64,000 nucleotides of DNA, taken from assembly GCA_049841275.1 (NCBI GenBank), contig JASGDN010000052.1, forward strand, positions 28,989-92,988, written 5' to 3'. Source of the stretch: JASGDN01 sp049841275 (GTDB taxonomy: Bacteria; Chloroflexota; Chloroflexia; Thermomicrobiales; UBA6265). The first letter of the stretch is position 1, and the number at the start of each line of letters is the position of its first letter. The position numbers were made by a program, and so were the translations under genes. This document shows, piece by piece, positions 27,741-35,078 of the stretch. Below the pieces are notes generated by a model. It was not told the origin of the DNA. It ran no database searches and saw only the letters and a list, made by a program, of their open reading frames with translations.

Positions 27741-28619
27741 ATGGCCGGCTTCTCGATCCGCACCCTGTCCGATACGCTCACCACCGCTGCCGCTCCCTGG
27801 CTCGACGAGGTCGCCGAACGCATTCGCACCGTCTGGGATCCCATCCTCGGGGAAACCGGCCCGACACCGCTGAAGAACGCGCTCTACGGCACCTGGCTCG
27901 GTCACCCCCTCCATCCCGCCGTCACCGACATCCCGATCGGCCTCTGGTCGGCTAGCGCCCTGCTCGATGCCGCCGGTATGGAACGCGGCGCAGATGTCAC
28001 GCTGAAGGCCGGAACGCTCGGCGCCCTTGCGGCCGCCGTGACCGGCGTCGCCCAGTGGCACGATCTCCAGAACGACGAGGGACCGCGCCGCCTCGGCACG
28101 CTCCACGCCACGCTGAACGCCGGCGCGACCGCGCTCTATGGCCACTCCTGGGCCTTGCGCGATGCCGGATCGCGGCAGGCCGGCGTCGCGGCGTCTGTCG
28201 CCGGACTCGGCCTGGCAGGTCTTGCCGCCTCGATGGGTGGTGACCTCTCGTTCCGGCTCGGCGTCGGTGTCAGCCGCGTCGCCTTCGAGGAACCCCCGGC
28301 GGAATGGACGACCGTCACCACGCTCGAGGACCTTGAAGACGGCGTCCTCACCCGCTCCGAACTGGAAGACGGCGATCCGCGCGTGCTGCTCCGTCAGGGC
28401 GACACCGTCCTCGCGGTATCCGCCACCTGCACGCATGTCAGCGCCCCGCTGGATGAGAGCGAGACAGATGGTCCCTGCGTTACCTGTCCGTGGCATGGCT
28501 CCGTCTTCGACCTCACCGATGGCCACGTCGTGAATGGGCCAGCCACCGCCCCGCTCCACGCCTTCGAGACGCGCGTGCAGGATGACCATGTCCAGGTCCG
28601 CGCGAAGGCGGCCTCCTGA
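27741..28619 (+). CDS. DUF2231 membrane domain fused to a Rieske [2Fe-2S] domain
   Basis: 292 residues. The N-terminal half is a DUF2231-type membrane domain with the HPLHPAVTDIPIGLW signature near residue 55 and four helices. The C-terminal third is a Rieske ferredoxin with CTH (Cys230, His232) and CPWH (Cys249, His252) ligand pairs. Such fusions are found in soil bacteria and are thought to pass electrons at the membrane; the partner is unknown. It lies on the plus strand between portal and capsid genes of the phage cassette and looks fully host-like. GAGGGGAAG precedes the ATG. A 30-bp palindromic terminator follows. Confidence 0.9.
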   Translation: MAGFSIRTLSDTLTTAAAPWLDEVAERIRTVWDPILGETGPTPLKNALYGTWLGHPLHPAVTDIPIGLWSASALLDAAGMERGADVTLKAGTLGALAAAVTGVAQWHDLQNDEGPRRLGTLHATLNAGATALYGHSWALRDAGSRQAGVAASVAGLGLAGLAASMGGDLSFRLGVGVSRVAFEEPPAEWTTVTTLEDLEDGVLTRSELEDGDPRVLLRQGDTVLAVSATCTHVSAPLDESETDGPCVTCPWHGSVFDLTDGHVVNGPATAPLHAFETRVQDDHVQVRAKAAS

Positions 28620-28635
28620 GTCGATCCGCAACGCC

Positions 28636-28665
28636 GAAGGGAGGGCTCGTACGAGCCCTCCCTTC
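28636..28665. terminator. Terminator-like perfect palindrome
   Basis: A 30-base perfect inverted repeat (GAAGGGAGGGCTCGT and its complement) 16 bases after the Rieske gene stop. No T-tract. Confidence 0.75.
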
Positions 28666-28697
28666 ACGCGATCCCGGGAACCGCCACCAACGCCTTG

Positions 28698-28703
28698 TAC
28701 AAT
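28698..28703 (+). promoter_or_regulatory. -10 element of a probably leaderless gene
   Basis: TACAAT lies six bases before ATG 28710 and no Shine-Dalgarno is present. Transcription would start at or next to the A of the ATG. A good -35 is not visible. Confidence 0.45.
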
Positions 28704-28709
28704 CACGCC

Positions 28710-29273
28710 ATGAACGAACGCATCCCTCCCCATCCGCCACTCGACCTCATCCAGGCACTGATGGCCGCTCTGCGGGATACCGGATTCCTCCCTACCCTTG
28801 GGGGAAGTGGCCTCCTCTTCGCTCACGGCCTCCCATTCCCTGTCCACGACTGGGATCTGACGGTGGATGCCGATCTCGCCGGTATCGCACCGGTGCTCGA
28901 TGGGCTCGACTGCCGCTGGCACGACTCCACGGACGGCGACCCGCGCTTCCCCGGCCTGAGACTAGCCGTCATCCCGCGCGACGAATCACACACAATCGAC
29001 CTGATGCTTTACTTTGCTGTCAGGCCCGGCATCTCGGAGCGCCCCGTAGCCATCCCCTCGATCGTTGATGGCGAGTGGAATAACCTGCCGCTTGGCAGCT
29101 TGCCAGCCTGGCTCGTTGCCTACCGACTCATGAAACGCCCATACAAGCCGGAAGCCATCGCATCCCATCTCCACGTGCACGGTGTCGATGCCGCACAACG
29201 CGACCGCTTGCTCGCCGAACCGCTCCCCGAAAACCTTCGCGAGGAACTCCTGTCCTTCCCACCTCGCCCCTGA
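28710..29273 (+). CDS. Nucleotidyltransferase-like protein of unknown function
   Basis: 187 residues from ATG 28710, which sits just after a TACAAT box, hence probably a leaderless message. GGSGLLFAHGLPFPVHDWDLTVDAD resembles the GxG...DxD start of nucleotidyltransferase-fold proteins, with HDWDLTVDAD as candidate metal site and HTIDLMLYFAV as a possible third acidic strand. The substrate is unknown, and it may be an antitoxin-like or pseudo-enzyme. It stands between the Rieske and the MmcQ-like genes, inside the interval separating the two halves of the phage cassette. Confidence 0.72.
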   Translation: MNERIPPHPPLDLIQALMAALRDTGFLPTLGGSGLLFAHGLPFPVHDWDLTVDADLAGIAPVLDGLDCRWHDSTDGDPRFPGLRLAVIPRDESHTIDLMLYFAVRPGISERPVAIPSIVDGEWNNLPLGSLPAWLVAYRLMKRPYKPEAIASHLHVHGVDAAQRDRLLAEPLPENLREELLSFPPRP

Positions 29274-29342
29274 CCGCAGCATGCGCTACAGATGTCAGTC
29301 CGAATCGCGGCCTGCATCGTGTCGTCCGGCCGCATCCAACCG

Positions 29343-29735
29343 CTACACCAGCCGTTTCGGCGCGATCAGCCGGTAGCTCTCGTCGATCAGGTCTTCCAGC
29401 TCGTCCCAGTCCGGATCGGTCTCCGGCTCCAGCCAGCACCCGATCCAGCCCTTGCCGCCCAGGTATGGCGGCCGGAAATACCGCTGCGGATCGCGGTCGA
29501 TGATCGCCTCCTGCATCCCCGGCGCAGCCTTCACGAACCCTGCGATTCCCCGCTCGCCGAGGAAGAGCATGCAGAAGTTCTTCCGCCGCACCTGGAAGGT
29601 CGGCTTCCCGAACGCCTCTGCTTCCGCCGCCTCCGGATAGCGCAGGCAGAGCGCCCGCAACGGCTCCAGAATCGCATCCGACACCGGAATCTCGGGATGC
29701 GATCCGCCTTCGGGTCCGGACGAACGATCGGCCAT
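29343..29735 (-). CDS. MmcQ/YjbR-family protein
   Basis: 130 residues from ATG 29735 (AAAGGAAG upstream). Contains the MmcQ/YjbR (double-wing DNA-binding-like) pattern: EAFGKPTFQVRRKNFCMLFL, GIAGFVKAAPGMQEAIIDRDPQRYFRPPYLGGKGWIGCWLE and the closing LEDLIDESYRLIAPKRL. Members are small cytoplasmic proteins of uncertain role. It follows the capsid gene by 63 bases in the same direction, so it may be read from the capsid transcript even though it is an ordinary cellular family. Confidence 0.88.
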   Translation of the reverse strand: MADRSSGPEGGSHPEIPVSDAILEPLRALCLRYPEAAEAEAFGKPTFQVRRKNFCMLFLGERGIAGFVKAAPGMQEAIIDRDPQRYFRPPYLGGKGWIGCWLEPETDPDWDELEDLIDESYRLIAPKRLV

Positions 29736-29798
29736 GCATGCTTCCTTTCGTGCTCCCGGCATCACGAGACGGTCCGCGATGCCCGACGATGGGCAATC

Positions 29799-30686
29799 CT
29801 ACGCCGAGATGCCTTGCAACCGCGCCACGCCCAATGTCGAGAAGAGCGCCAGCCCGGCATACCACTTGATCCGCGTCCGCGTCGCGTCCTTCGATTCCAG
29901 TTCGCCCACCGGCTCCACCTGGATGCCGCCATGCTCCAGCCCCATCAGGCCGGTGCCCTGGCCGAACTTCAGCGCATAGATCGAACTGAGCGCCGTTCCG
30001 CTGCCCAGCGTTTCGGTATCCGGCACGAAATCGTCCACCACGACCGGAATCCCATCGTAGGTTTCCACCTGCCGCCCGAACTGGTCGAGCCCCATCTCCA
30101 GCGCCGAGCCACTGGCCCGCCGCAGATCCTTCAGCTTCCGCCGGGTCCGCTTGCTCATCAGCAGCATCTCCGGCTTGCCCGGCGCCACCGCATCCACCAG
30201 TTCGTCGAGTTTCGCCAGTGTCAGAGCGCCACCGTTCGCCCCGGTGCTCAGCGTCTGTCCTGCCGGGGTCAGCACCCGCAGGCCATCGAAACTCTTCGGA
30301 TCGCTTGACCCATCGCCCACGACGAACGATTCGGAGAACTTGTGTGCAACGGCCTTCGCCCGGCTCGCGATCACCTCGGCTTCCAGGTCATTCGCATCGG
30401 CGTAGGTCGCCTGCAAGAAGTTGTCCACGTCGGCATCACCGCCGAGGATCTTCAGTTCCGCCGTCTGGCTCGTATAGGTCGGCGTCGCCTCCGTCCAGGT
30501 ATCCCCTGGCTGGTAGAAGCTGACCGCCGGCATTGTCGCCTCGCGGGTGTAACGGACCGCCGTCCCGGTCACCTCCATGAATGGCAGGTACTGGAGAATG
30601 GCGGATTCCTTCACGATCGTTTCGACAACCCCACGCACGAGGAGGTCGTTGGAGAGTTTGGCGGCTTCGGTCTTGGTCAGGGCCAT
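29799..30686 (-). CDS. Phage major capsid protein (HK97-fold type)
   Basis: 295 residues from ATG 30686, with GGAG upstream. The N-terminus, ALTKTEAAKLSNDLLVRGVVETIVKESAILQYLPFMEV, is the spine-helix start seen in phage coat proteins. It is followed by QPGDTWTEATPTYTSQTAEL (E-loop/P-domain strands), NDLEAEVIASRAKAVAHKF, a central DGIPVVVDDF strand and a C-terminal KWYAGLALFSTLGVARLQGI. No delta domain or prohead protease is visible, so assembly would depend on the separate scaffold-like protein upstream. It is intact and full length. An encapsulin-type shell was considered, but the sequence and the portal gene nearby favour a phage coat. Confidence 0.88.
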   Translation of the reverse strand: MALTKTEAAKLSNDLLVRGVVETIVKESAILQYLPFMEVTGTAVRYTREATMPAVSFYQPGDTWTEATPTYTSQTAELKILGGDADVDNFLQATYADANDLEAEVIASRAKAVAHKFSESFVVGDGSSDPKSFDGLRVLTPAGQTLSTGANGGALTLAKLDELVDAVAPGKPEMLLMSKRTRRKLKDLRRASGSALEMGLDQFGRQVETYDGIPVVVDDFVPDTETLGSGTALSSIYALKFGQGTGLMGLEHGGIQVEPVGELESKDATRTRIKWYAGLALFSTLGVARLQGISA

Positions 30687-30861
30687 GATAAATGCTCCAC
30701 GAAACGACGCCGCCCGGTCCCCACGCCAGGGAACCGGGCAGCCAGACAATGATTCGTCACGAGAACTGGCGTGGGGCCGCGCGATGACCGCTGCCCGAGA
30801 CGCCCGTGCCGCGGTACGGAACCGCGCACTCGCGCCACTCGGCCCCCGGCCCGATACGATG

Positions 30862-31251
30862 TCAGCGCGTCACTCCGGTCGCTGCCGGCGCAGCCCTCAG
30901 TCCGCGCCGGATCTTCTCCGATGCGGGCAACCGGTCCGGATCGATCGGCAACGGTGCTCCACCGCCAGCCGGGATCACCGGCGCCGGCGTCGGGGACCCT
31001 CCGGACGATGTCGCGAGCCGCTGGGCGACCGCCGCGTAGGCCGCCTGCGCGCCCTCCACGCTCGCCAGCAGTTCGGCGACCGTCGTTCCGGCGACCAGAT
31101 CGGGCACCACATCCGGATGCGCCGCCAGGATCAACGCGCGCACGGCTGGAAGGTCGCCATCCCCGACTAGAATCGTCGCGGCAGGATCACCGGGACCTGG
31201 CTCAAGTTCGGGCGCGAGGCCAGGGATCGGCGAAGAGTCATCGTTCGTCAT
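30862..31251 (-). CDS. Scaffold-like protein upstream of the capsid gene
   Basis: 129 residues, acidic start (MTNDDSSPIPGLAPELEPGPGD), a helical core (DLPAVRALILAAHPDVVPDLVAGTTVAELLASVEGAQAAYAAVAQRL) and a Pro/Gly linker before a basic end (SEKIRRGLRAAP). Small, acidic-helical proteins directly before the capsid gene are usually scaffolds, and the basic C-terminus would fit coat binding. No residue-level motif exists for this family. It is the first gene of the capsid transcription unit; a 32-bp palindrome lies 57-88 bases before its start. Confidence 0.55.
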   Translation of the reverse strand: MTNDDSSPIPGLAPELEPGPGDPAATILVGDGDLPAVRALILAAHPDVVPDLVAGTTVAELLASVEGAQAAYAAVAQRLATSSGGSPTPAPVIPAGGGAPLPIDPDRLPASEKIRRGLRAAPAATGVTR

Positions 31252-31307
31252 GCGGGAACCTCCTCGAAATATGCGTCGACGCCGCCAGCCTCACGATCGG
31301 GCCGGCG

Positions 31308-31339
31308 AAGCGAATACGAACACATGTTCGTATTCGCTT
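31308..31339. promoter_or_regulatory. Perfect palindrome with a LexA-like core, in front of the capsid operon
   Basis: Arms AAGCGAATACGAACA (31308-31322) and TGTTCGTATTCGCTT (31325-31339) around CA. The centre, CGAACACATGTTCG at 31317-31330, fits the Gram-positive SOS box CGAACRNRYGTTYC except for the last bases. It lies 57-88 bases upstream of the scaffold-like start and 69-100 bases downstream of the META gene, both on the minus strand, so it could equally be the META terminator. Confidence 0.5.
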
Positions 31340-31407
31340 ACTTCTACGTACGCATCGAGCGAGGAAAAACGCGCCACATTCTCCGAAATTCGTTCCGCGA
31401 CCTCGAA

Positions 31408-32220
31408 TCACGTCGCCGGAGCCGTCGCCTCGAACGTATGAATGCCGCCGTCCGCCATCAGCGAGATGAAGAGCTTCCCATCGCGAAAGACGTATGAGCG
31501 CATCGCCCCCAGGGTCAGCCGCGTCCCATTCATGCATGGGTCGCTGCTCGCAGGCAATGCGCTCGTGTCGATCAGCAGCCCACGCGCGCCATCCAGCGCA
31601 TACGGAGCCATCATCGTGCCGCAGGGTGCTGTCAGCGTCACCACGCCATCGGTCCCGAAGACCATCGTGGTCGGAGCATCGGCCTCCGGCTGTGCCGTCT
31701 CGCCGTCCCCGCCCTGAAAGCCCGTCCAGCGCCAGGTCGTCCCCGTCAACGTCTGTTCCAGCCGGATGAACCCGCCATCCGCCGCCAGATTCAGGACCAG
31801 CATGCCGTCGTCATCGAATACCCAGGAACCTGCAAGGTTCACATTGTTCAGGAACCGCTCCGGCAATGACCGCCGCTCGCAGGTGCTTGCGCCCGTCACG
31901 GTGAGATTCGGCACCACATCGTGATTCGCCCGAATTGCGATCGTGCCCACCGCCGTCGCGCAATCCGTCGTCACCGTCACGGCGTCACCCTCGCCGAACA
32001 CCAGCGAGAACATCTCGCCCGCACCCGGTTGCGACGCCGAGTTCGGTCCGGTCTGCATCTCCACCAGCCGCCATGACGTGTAGGCCAGCACCGGCGCTTC
32101 CCCGGCTTCCGGCGACGGCGGCGCGGCGAACGCGTCCGGGCCACACGCCGATCCTGCCAGCATCGCGACAAGCAGGAGACACCCGACCAGGTGACGGCAT
32201 CGGATTCGGCAAGCGTCCAT
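31408..32220 (-). CDS. Secreted META-domain protein
   Basis: 270 residues from ATG 32220, with GAGGAG upstream. The N-terminus is a basic stretch plus hydrophobic core ending LAGSACGPDAFA, a signal peptide and possibly a lipoprotein cysteine. Two META (HslJ-like) repeats follow: the first around TSWRLVEMQTG...GEGDAVTVTTDCATAVG, the second around TTWRWTGFQGG...GTDGVVTLTAPCGTMMAPYAL, each ending in a Cys-containing loop and a stabilising strand. META proteins are envelope-associated and of uncertain function, often tied to stress or motility. It is transcribed alone, toward the phage cassette. Confidence 0.85.
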   Translation of the reverse strand: MDACRIRCRHLVGCLLLVAMLAGSACGPDAFAAPPSPEAGEAPVLAYTSWRLVEMQTGPNSASQPGAGEMFSLVFGEGDAVTVTTDCATAVGTIAIRANHDVVPNLTVTGASTCERRSLPERFLNNVNLAGSWVFDDDGMLVLNLAADGGFIRLEQTLTGTTWRWTGFQGGDGETAQPEADAPTTMVFGTDGVVTLTAPCGTMMAPYALDGARGLLIDTSALPASSDPCMNGTRLTLGAMRSYVFRDGKLFISLMADGGIHTFEATAPAT

Positions 32221-32445
32221 TGGCGAAATCTCCTCGCTCGCGCCGTGACGGCGATGGTGGCAAGTCTGTTGCCAGTCTACCGGATGTCCGGACACCTCAC
32301 GCACGCCAGCGCCACACAACGCATTCCCCCTCCCCATGAACTTTTCTGCCGCCTCCGGCGTTACGCATGATGGGACTTATCCGGCGCCCGCCCTGTCGGG
32401 ATTGCGCCTATCAGCTCGCTCTTGAACGACCAAAGGATTTCCGCC

Positions 32446-34089
32446 ATGCCCTTCTTCGGACTCCGGGCAACGGCAGGCAACGCAGTGCGCCGTTTCGGCA
32501 TCGCGTTCCTCCTGCTCTCCACCCTCATCACCCAGAATGCCGGACTCCAGACGGCGTTCGCCCAGGACGCCCCCGAGCTTCCGCCCGCCTACCCGGAACC
32601 GGCCGAGAAGCCGGAACTTCGCCCAACCAAATGCCTGTACGCCAGGGACGAGATCCCCGACAGCATGAAGGACATAGACATCACCTGCGGCTACGTCACC
32701 GTCCCCCAGGATCACAACGATCCGCATGACAAGGACACTATCGACCTCTACGTCGTCATCGTTCCCGCCACGGACAAGCACCCGTCGGAGACGCCCCTCT
32801 TCGTGCTCGCGGGCGGTCCCGGCCAAGCCGCGACCGACGGGCTGTGGGCCTACGACAGCGACTACGGCGACGAGATCTTCCCCTCGTTCAGCGATTTCCT
32901 CATCGACCGCGATGTCGTCCTCTTCGACCAGCGCGGCACCGGCAAGACCCTCCCCAAGGTCGTCTGCCCGGCCGACCGGGAACCGGAAGGCGACGAGCCG
33001 TCCGCCGCCGACGAAGCCAGCGCCTATGACAATCCCTACCTCGATTGCGCCGACCAGCTCGCCGAGGAGGGCATCGACCTCGACACCTACGACAACCACC
33101 AGAGCGCCGCCGACATCGATGCCGTCCGCCAGGCCCTCGGCGCCGACCGCATCGACATCCTCGGCACCTCCTATGGCACCTGGCTCGCCCTCGAATCCAT
33201 GCGCTACTACCCGGAGACCATCCGCAGCGTCGTGCTCAACTCGCCCGCGCCTCCGGAAACCCAGCTCTACGACAGCGCGGCAATCGGTCACCAGAACGCG
33301 CTGGATCGCGTCTTCGACGCCTGCGCCGACGATCCCGATTGCGACGACGCCTATCCCGACCTCGCCGACACCTACACGAAGGTCGTCGCCGACCTCAACG
33401 CCGAGCCCATGCTCGTCACCTATGAGGACCCGGACACCGGCGAAGAGCGAACGGAATACGCCAATGGGGATGTCTTCGCCAGCCTGGTCTACGAACTCAT
33501 CTTCTTCAGCATCTACATCCCCTACGCCCCGCCCCTCATCACCTCGGTGGCCGCCGGGGAGAGCGAGCTCTTCGGCGCCCTCGTCCCGCTGCTGCTCACC
33601 TCCTCCGATGGCATGAGCGTGCCCCTGCACTACGCCGTGATGTGCCAGGACGAGATCCCGTATATCGACCGGGACGAGGTGTTGGAGAACATCGAGGAGG
33701 CCGGCGTCAGCCAGGCCGTGATGGATGACGAGATGGCCGCGATGGACTCCTACACCGAGATCTGCGACGCCTGGGACCTCGAGCCGTCCGGAGAGATCGC
33801 CAACGAGCCAGTCGTCAGCGACATCCCGACCCTCATCATCACGGGCCGTTTCGACCCGATCACGCCGACCTTCGATGGCGAGCTGCTGCTGGATGACCTC
33901 TCGAACGCCGTCCTCGTGGAAAGCCCGGTCGCCTCGCACAGCCCCCTGCAGATGAGCGGCCAGTGCGGCGTCGATATCGCCACCGCATTCCTGGAGCACC
34001 CGCGCAAGGAACTCGATACGTCCTGCATGGACGATCTCACCCTCGACATGTCGCCCGATCCCGACGAGACAACCGCCGGCAGCAAGTAA
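32446..34089 (+). CDS. Secreted alpha/beta-hydrolase, tripeptidyl-aminopeptidase-like (S33)
   Basis: 547 residues from ATG 32446, with AAAGGA upstream; TTG 32422 is less likely. A signal peptide (RFGIAFLLLSTLITQNAGLQTAFA) ends near residue 39. The alpha/beta-hydrolase core has the oxyanion-region segment VLAGGPGQAA, the DQRGTG turn, the nucleophile elbow GTSYG, the acid in ITGRFDPITP and the histidine in VASHSPLQ. Four or more cysteine pairs suggest disulfides in an exported enzyme. This S33 subgroup cleaves small peptides or acyl compounds. The protein is strongly acidic (about one residue in six is Asp or Glu). A 21-bp-stem hairpin follows the stop. Confidence 0.9.
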   Translation: MPFFGLRATAGNAVRRFGIAFLLLSTLITQNAGLQTAFAQDAPELPPAYPEPAEKPELRPTKCLYARDEIPDSMKDIDITCGYVTVPQDHNDPHDKDTIDLYVVIVPATDKHPSETPLFVLAGGPGQAATDGLWAYDSDYGDEIFPSFSDFLIDRDVVLFDQRGTGKTLPKVVCPADREPEGDEPSAADEASAYDNPYLDCADQLAEEGIDLDTYDNHQSAADIDAVRQALGADRIDILGTSYGTWLALESMRYYPETIRSVVLNSPAPPETQLYDSAAIGHQNALDRVFDACADDPDCDDAYPDLADTYTKVVADLNAEPMLVTYEDPDTGEERTEYANGDVFASLVYELIFFSIYIPYAPPLITSVAAGESELFGALVPLLLTSSDGMSVPLHYAVMCQDEIPYIDRDEVLENIEEAGVSQAVMDDEMAAMDSYTEICDAWDLEPSGEIANEPVVSDIPTLIITGRFDPITPTFDGELLLDDLSNAVLVESPVASHSPLQMSGQCGVDIATAFLEHPRKELDTSCMDDLTLDMSPDPDETTAGSK

Positions 34090-34110
34090 ACGCACCGCAG
34101 GCGTCGAACG

Positions 34111-34157
34111 CACATGGACCGGGGAATGAGCGACATGCTCATTCCCCGGTCCATGTG
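34111..34157. terminator. Terminator-like hairpin between convergent genes
   Basis: A 21-bp perfect stem (CACATGGACCGGGGAATGAGC and its complement) with a 5-base loop, between the hydrolase (+) and TetR (-) stops. No T-tract. Confidence 0.8.
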
Positions 34158-34162
34158 CCCGC

Positions 34163-34822
34163 CTACGACGCGGACTCCGCCTGGTCCACCGCCCCCACCC
34201 CATGCAGGAACACGTCGACGGATTCCGCGATCGCCTGATCCGCGTTCCATCCTGATGGCGCGCCGATCAATCGCCAGTGACTGCACTCGTCCACACACGA
34301 CATGACGATCCGCATGAAGACTCTCGCCGCCACCTCCGGGCTCACCCGCGTCAGGTCTCCCGCATCCTGCGCTTCCTGGAAGACCGGCAGGAAGAGGTCG
34401 GAAAGCTCGTGCGATCCAATCAGTCCTTCCACCAGCGCCAGCTGGTCGCCCGGTTTCAGCACCAGCTTGAGGTCCGTCAGCCAGGTCGACAGGTCGTCGC
34501 TCGTGGTGCTCACCACCACCCGCAATGCATTGCCAAGCCGGGCCTCCAGCGTCCCGTCCGCGCAGAACGCCACCCGCACCGCATCGCGGAGGGACCGCAG
34601 CACCTCCCGAGAAACGGCCAGAAACAGGGCCTCCTTGCTCGGGAAGTAGTAGTACGGCGCGCCCTTGGTCATTCCCGCTTCCCGGGCGATGGCCTGCATC
34701 GAGACGTTGGCGTATCCCTGCTCCAGGAACAATCTCCGCGCCGCCGCCAACAGCAGGTCGGCGCCGCCCGCCGCCTGCATCGGGGCCTCCAAGTCATCCA
34801 TCGCTCGCCCTGCCGCATCCAT
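34163..34822 (-). CDS. TetR-family transcriptional regulator
   Basis: 219 residues from ATG 34822, with GAGGTG upstream. The N-terminal TetR helix-turn-helix reads LLLAAARRLFLEQGYANVSMQAIAREAGMTKGAPYYYFPSKEALFLAV, the family hallmark, and the rest is a helical ligand/dimer domain. It is divergent from the MMPL exporter at 35079, and the exporter promoter has an 11-bp palindrome between its -35 and -10 boxes. It is therefore probably the local repressor, released by a substrate of the pump. Confidence 0.93.
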   Translation of the reverse strand: MDAAGRAMDDLEAPMQAAGGADLLLAAARRLFLEQGYANVSMQAIAREAGMTKGAPYYYFPSKEALFLAVSREVLRSLRDAVRVAFCADGTLEARLGNALRVVVSTTSDDLSTWLTDLKLVLKPGDQLALVEGLIGSHELSDLFLPVFQEAQDAGDLTRVSPEVAARVFMRIVMSCVDECSHWRLIGAPSGWNADQAIAESVDVFLHGVGAVDQAESAS

Positions 34823-34978
34823 CGCAATCACCTCTTCTTCCCGAGCCATGCGATCGCGCTCCGAACACCACCACCGAAACGCCGATCGCAACCGGATCCC
34901 CTATTCACGACACATTCAACCATGAACCAGACTCGGCCTTCCTTCAGCAATTCCCAGTGCATCGCTGTCGCTCACCGC

Positions 34979-35007
34979 TTGCGAATCACTGAGTGACCGT
35001 TTAGTAT
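34979..35007 (+). promoter_or_regulatory. MMPL exporter promoter with embedded palindromic operator
   Basis: TTGCGA (34979-34984) and TAGTAT (35002-35007) are separated by 17 bases, a well-formed sigma-70 type promoter. The palindrome TCACTGAGTGA at 34986-34996 fills the spacer, where a bound repressor would block RNA polymerase. The divergent TetR gene is the natural candidate. Confidence 0.6.
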
Positions 35008-35078
35008 GTACCAGTCTATCGCGCAGGACCCTATGCCGTCCATGCGCGTCACGCCTCCTCACCACGAAAGGACCGGTC

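Noticed and set aside
29799..30686. Encapsulin nanocompartment shell
   Set aside because: A portal, adaptor and scaffold-like gene accompany the HK97-fold protein and no cargo gene is adjacent, so a phage coat fits better.
32377..34203. 608-codon minus-strand frame
   Set aside because: Valine/Gly/Glu/Asp-rich antisense of the secreted hydrolase, no motif.
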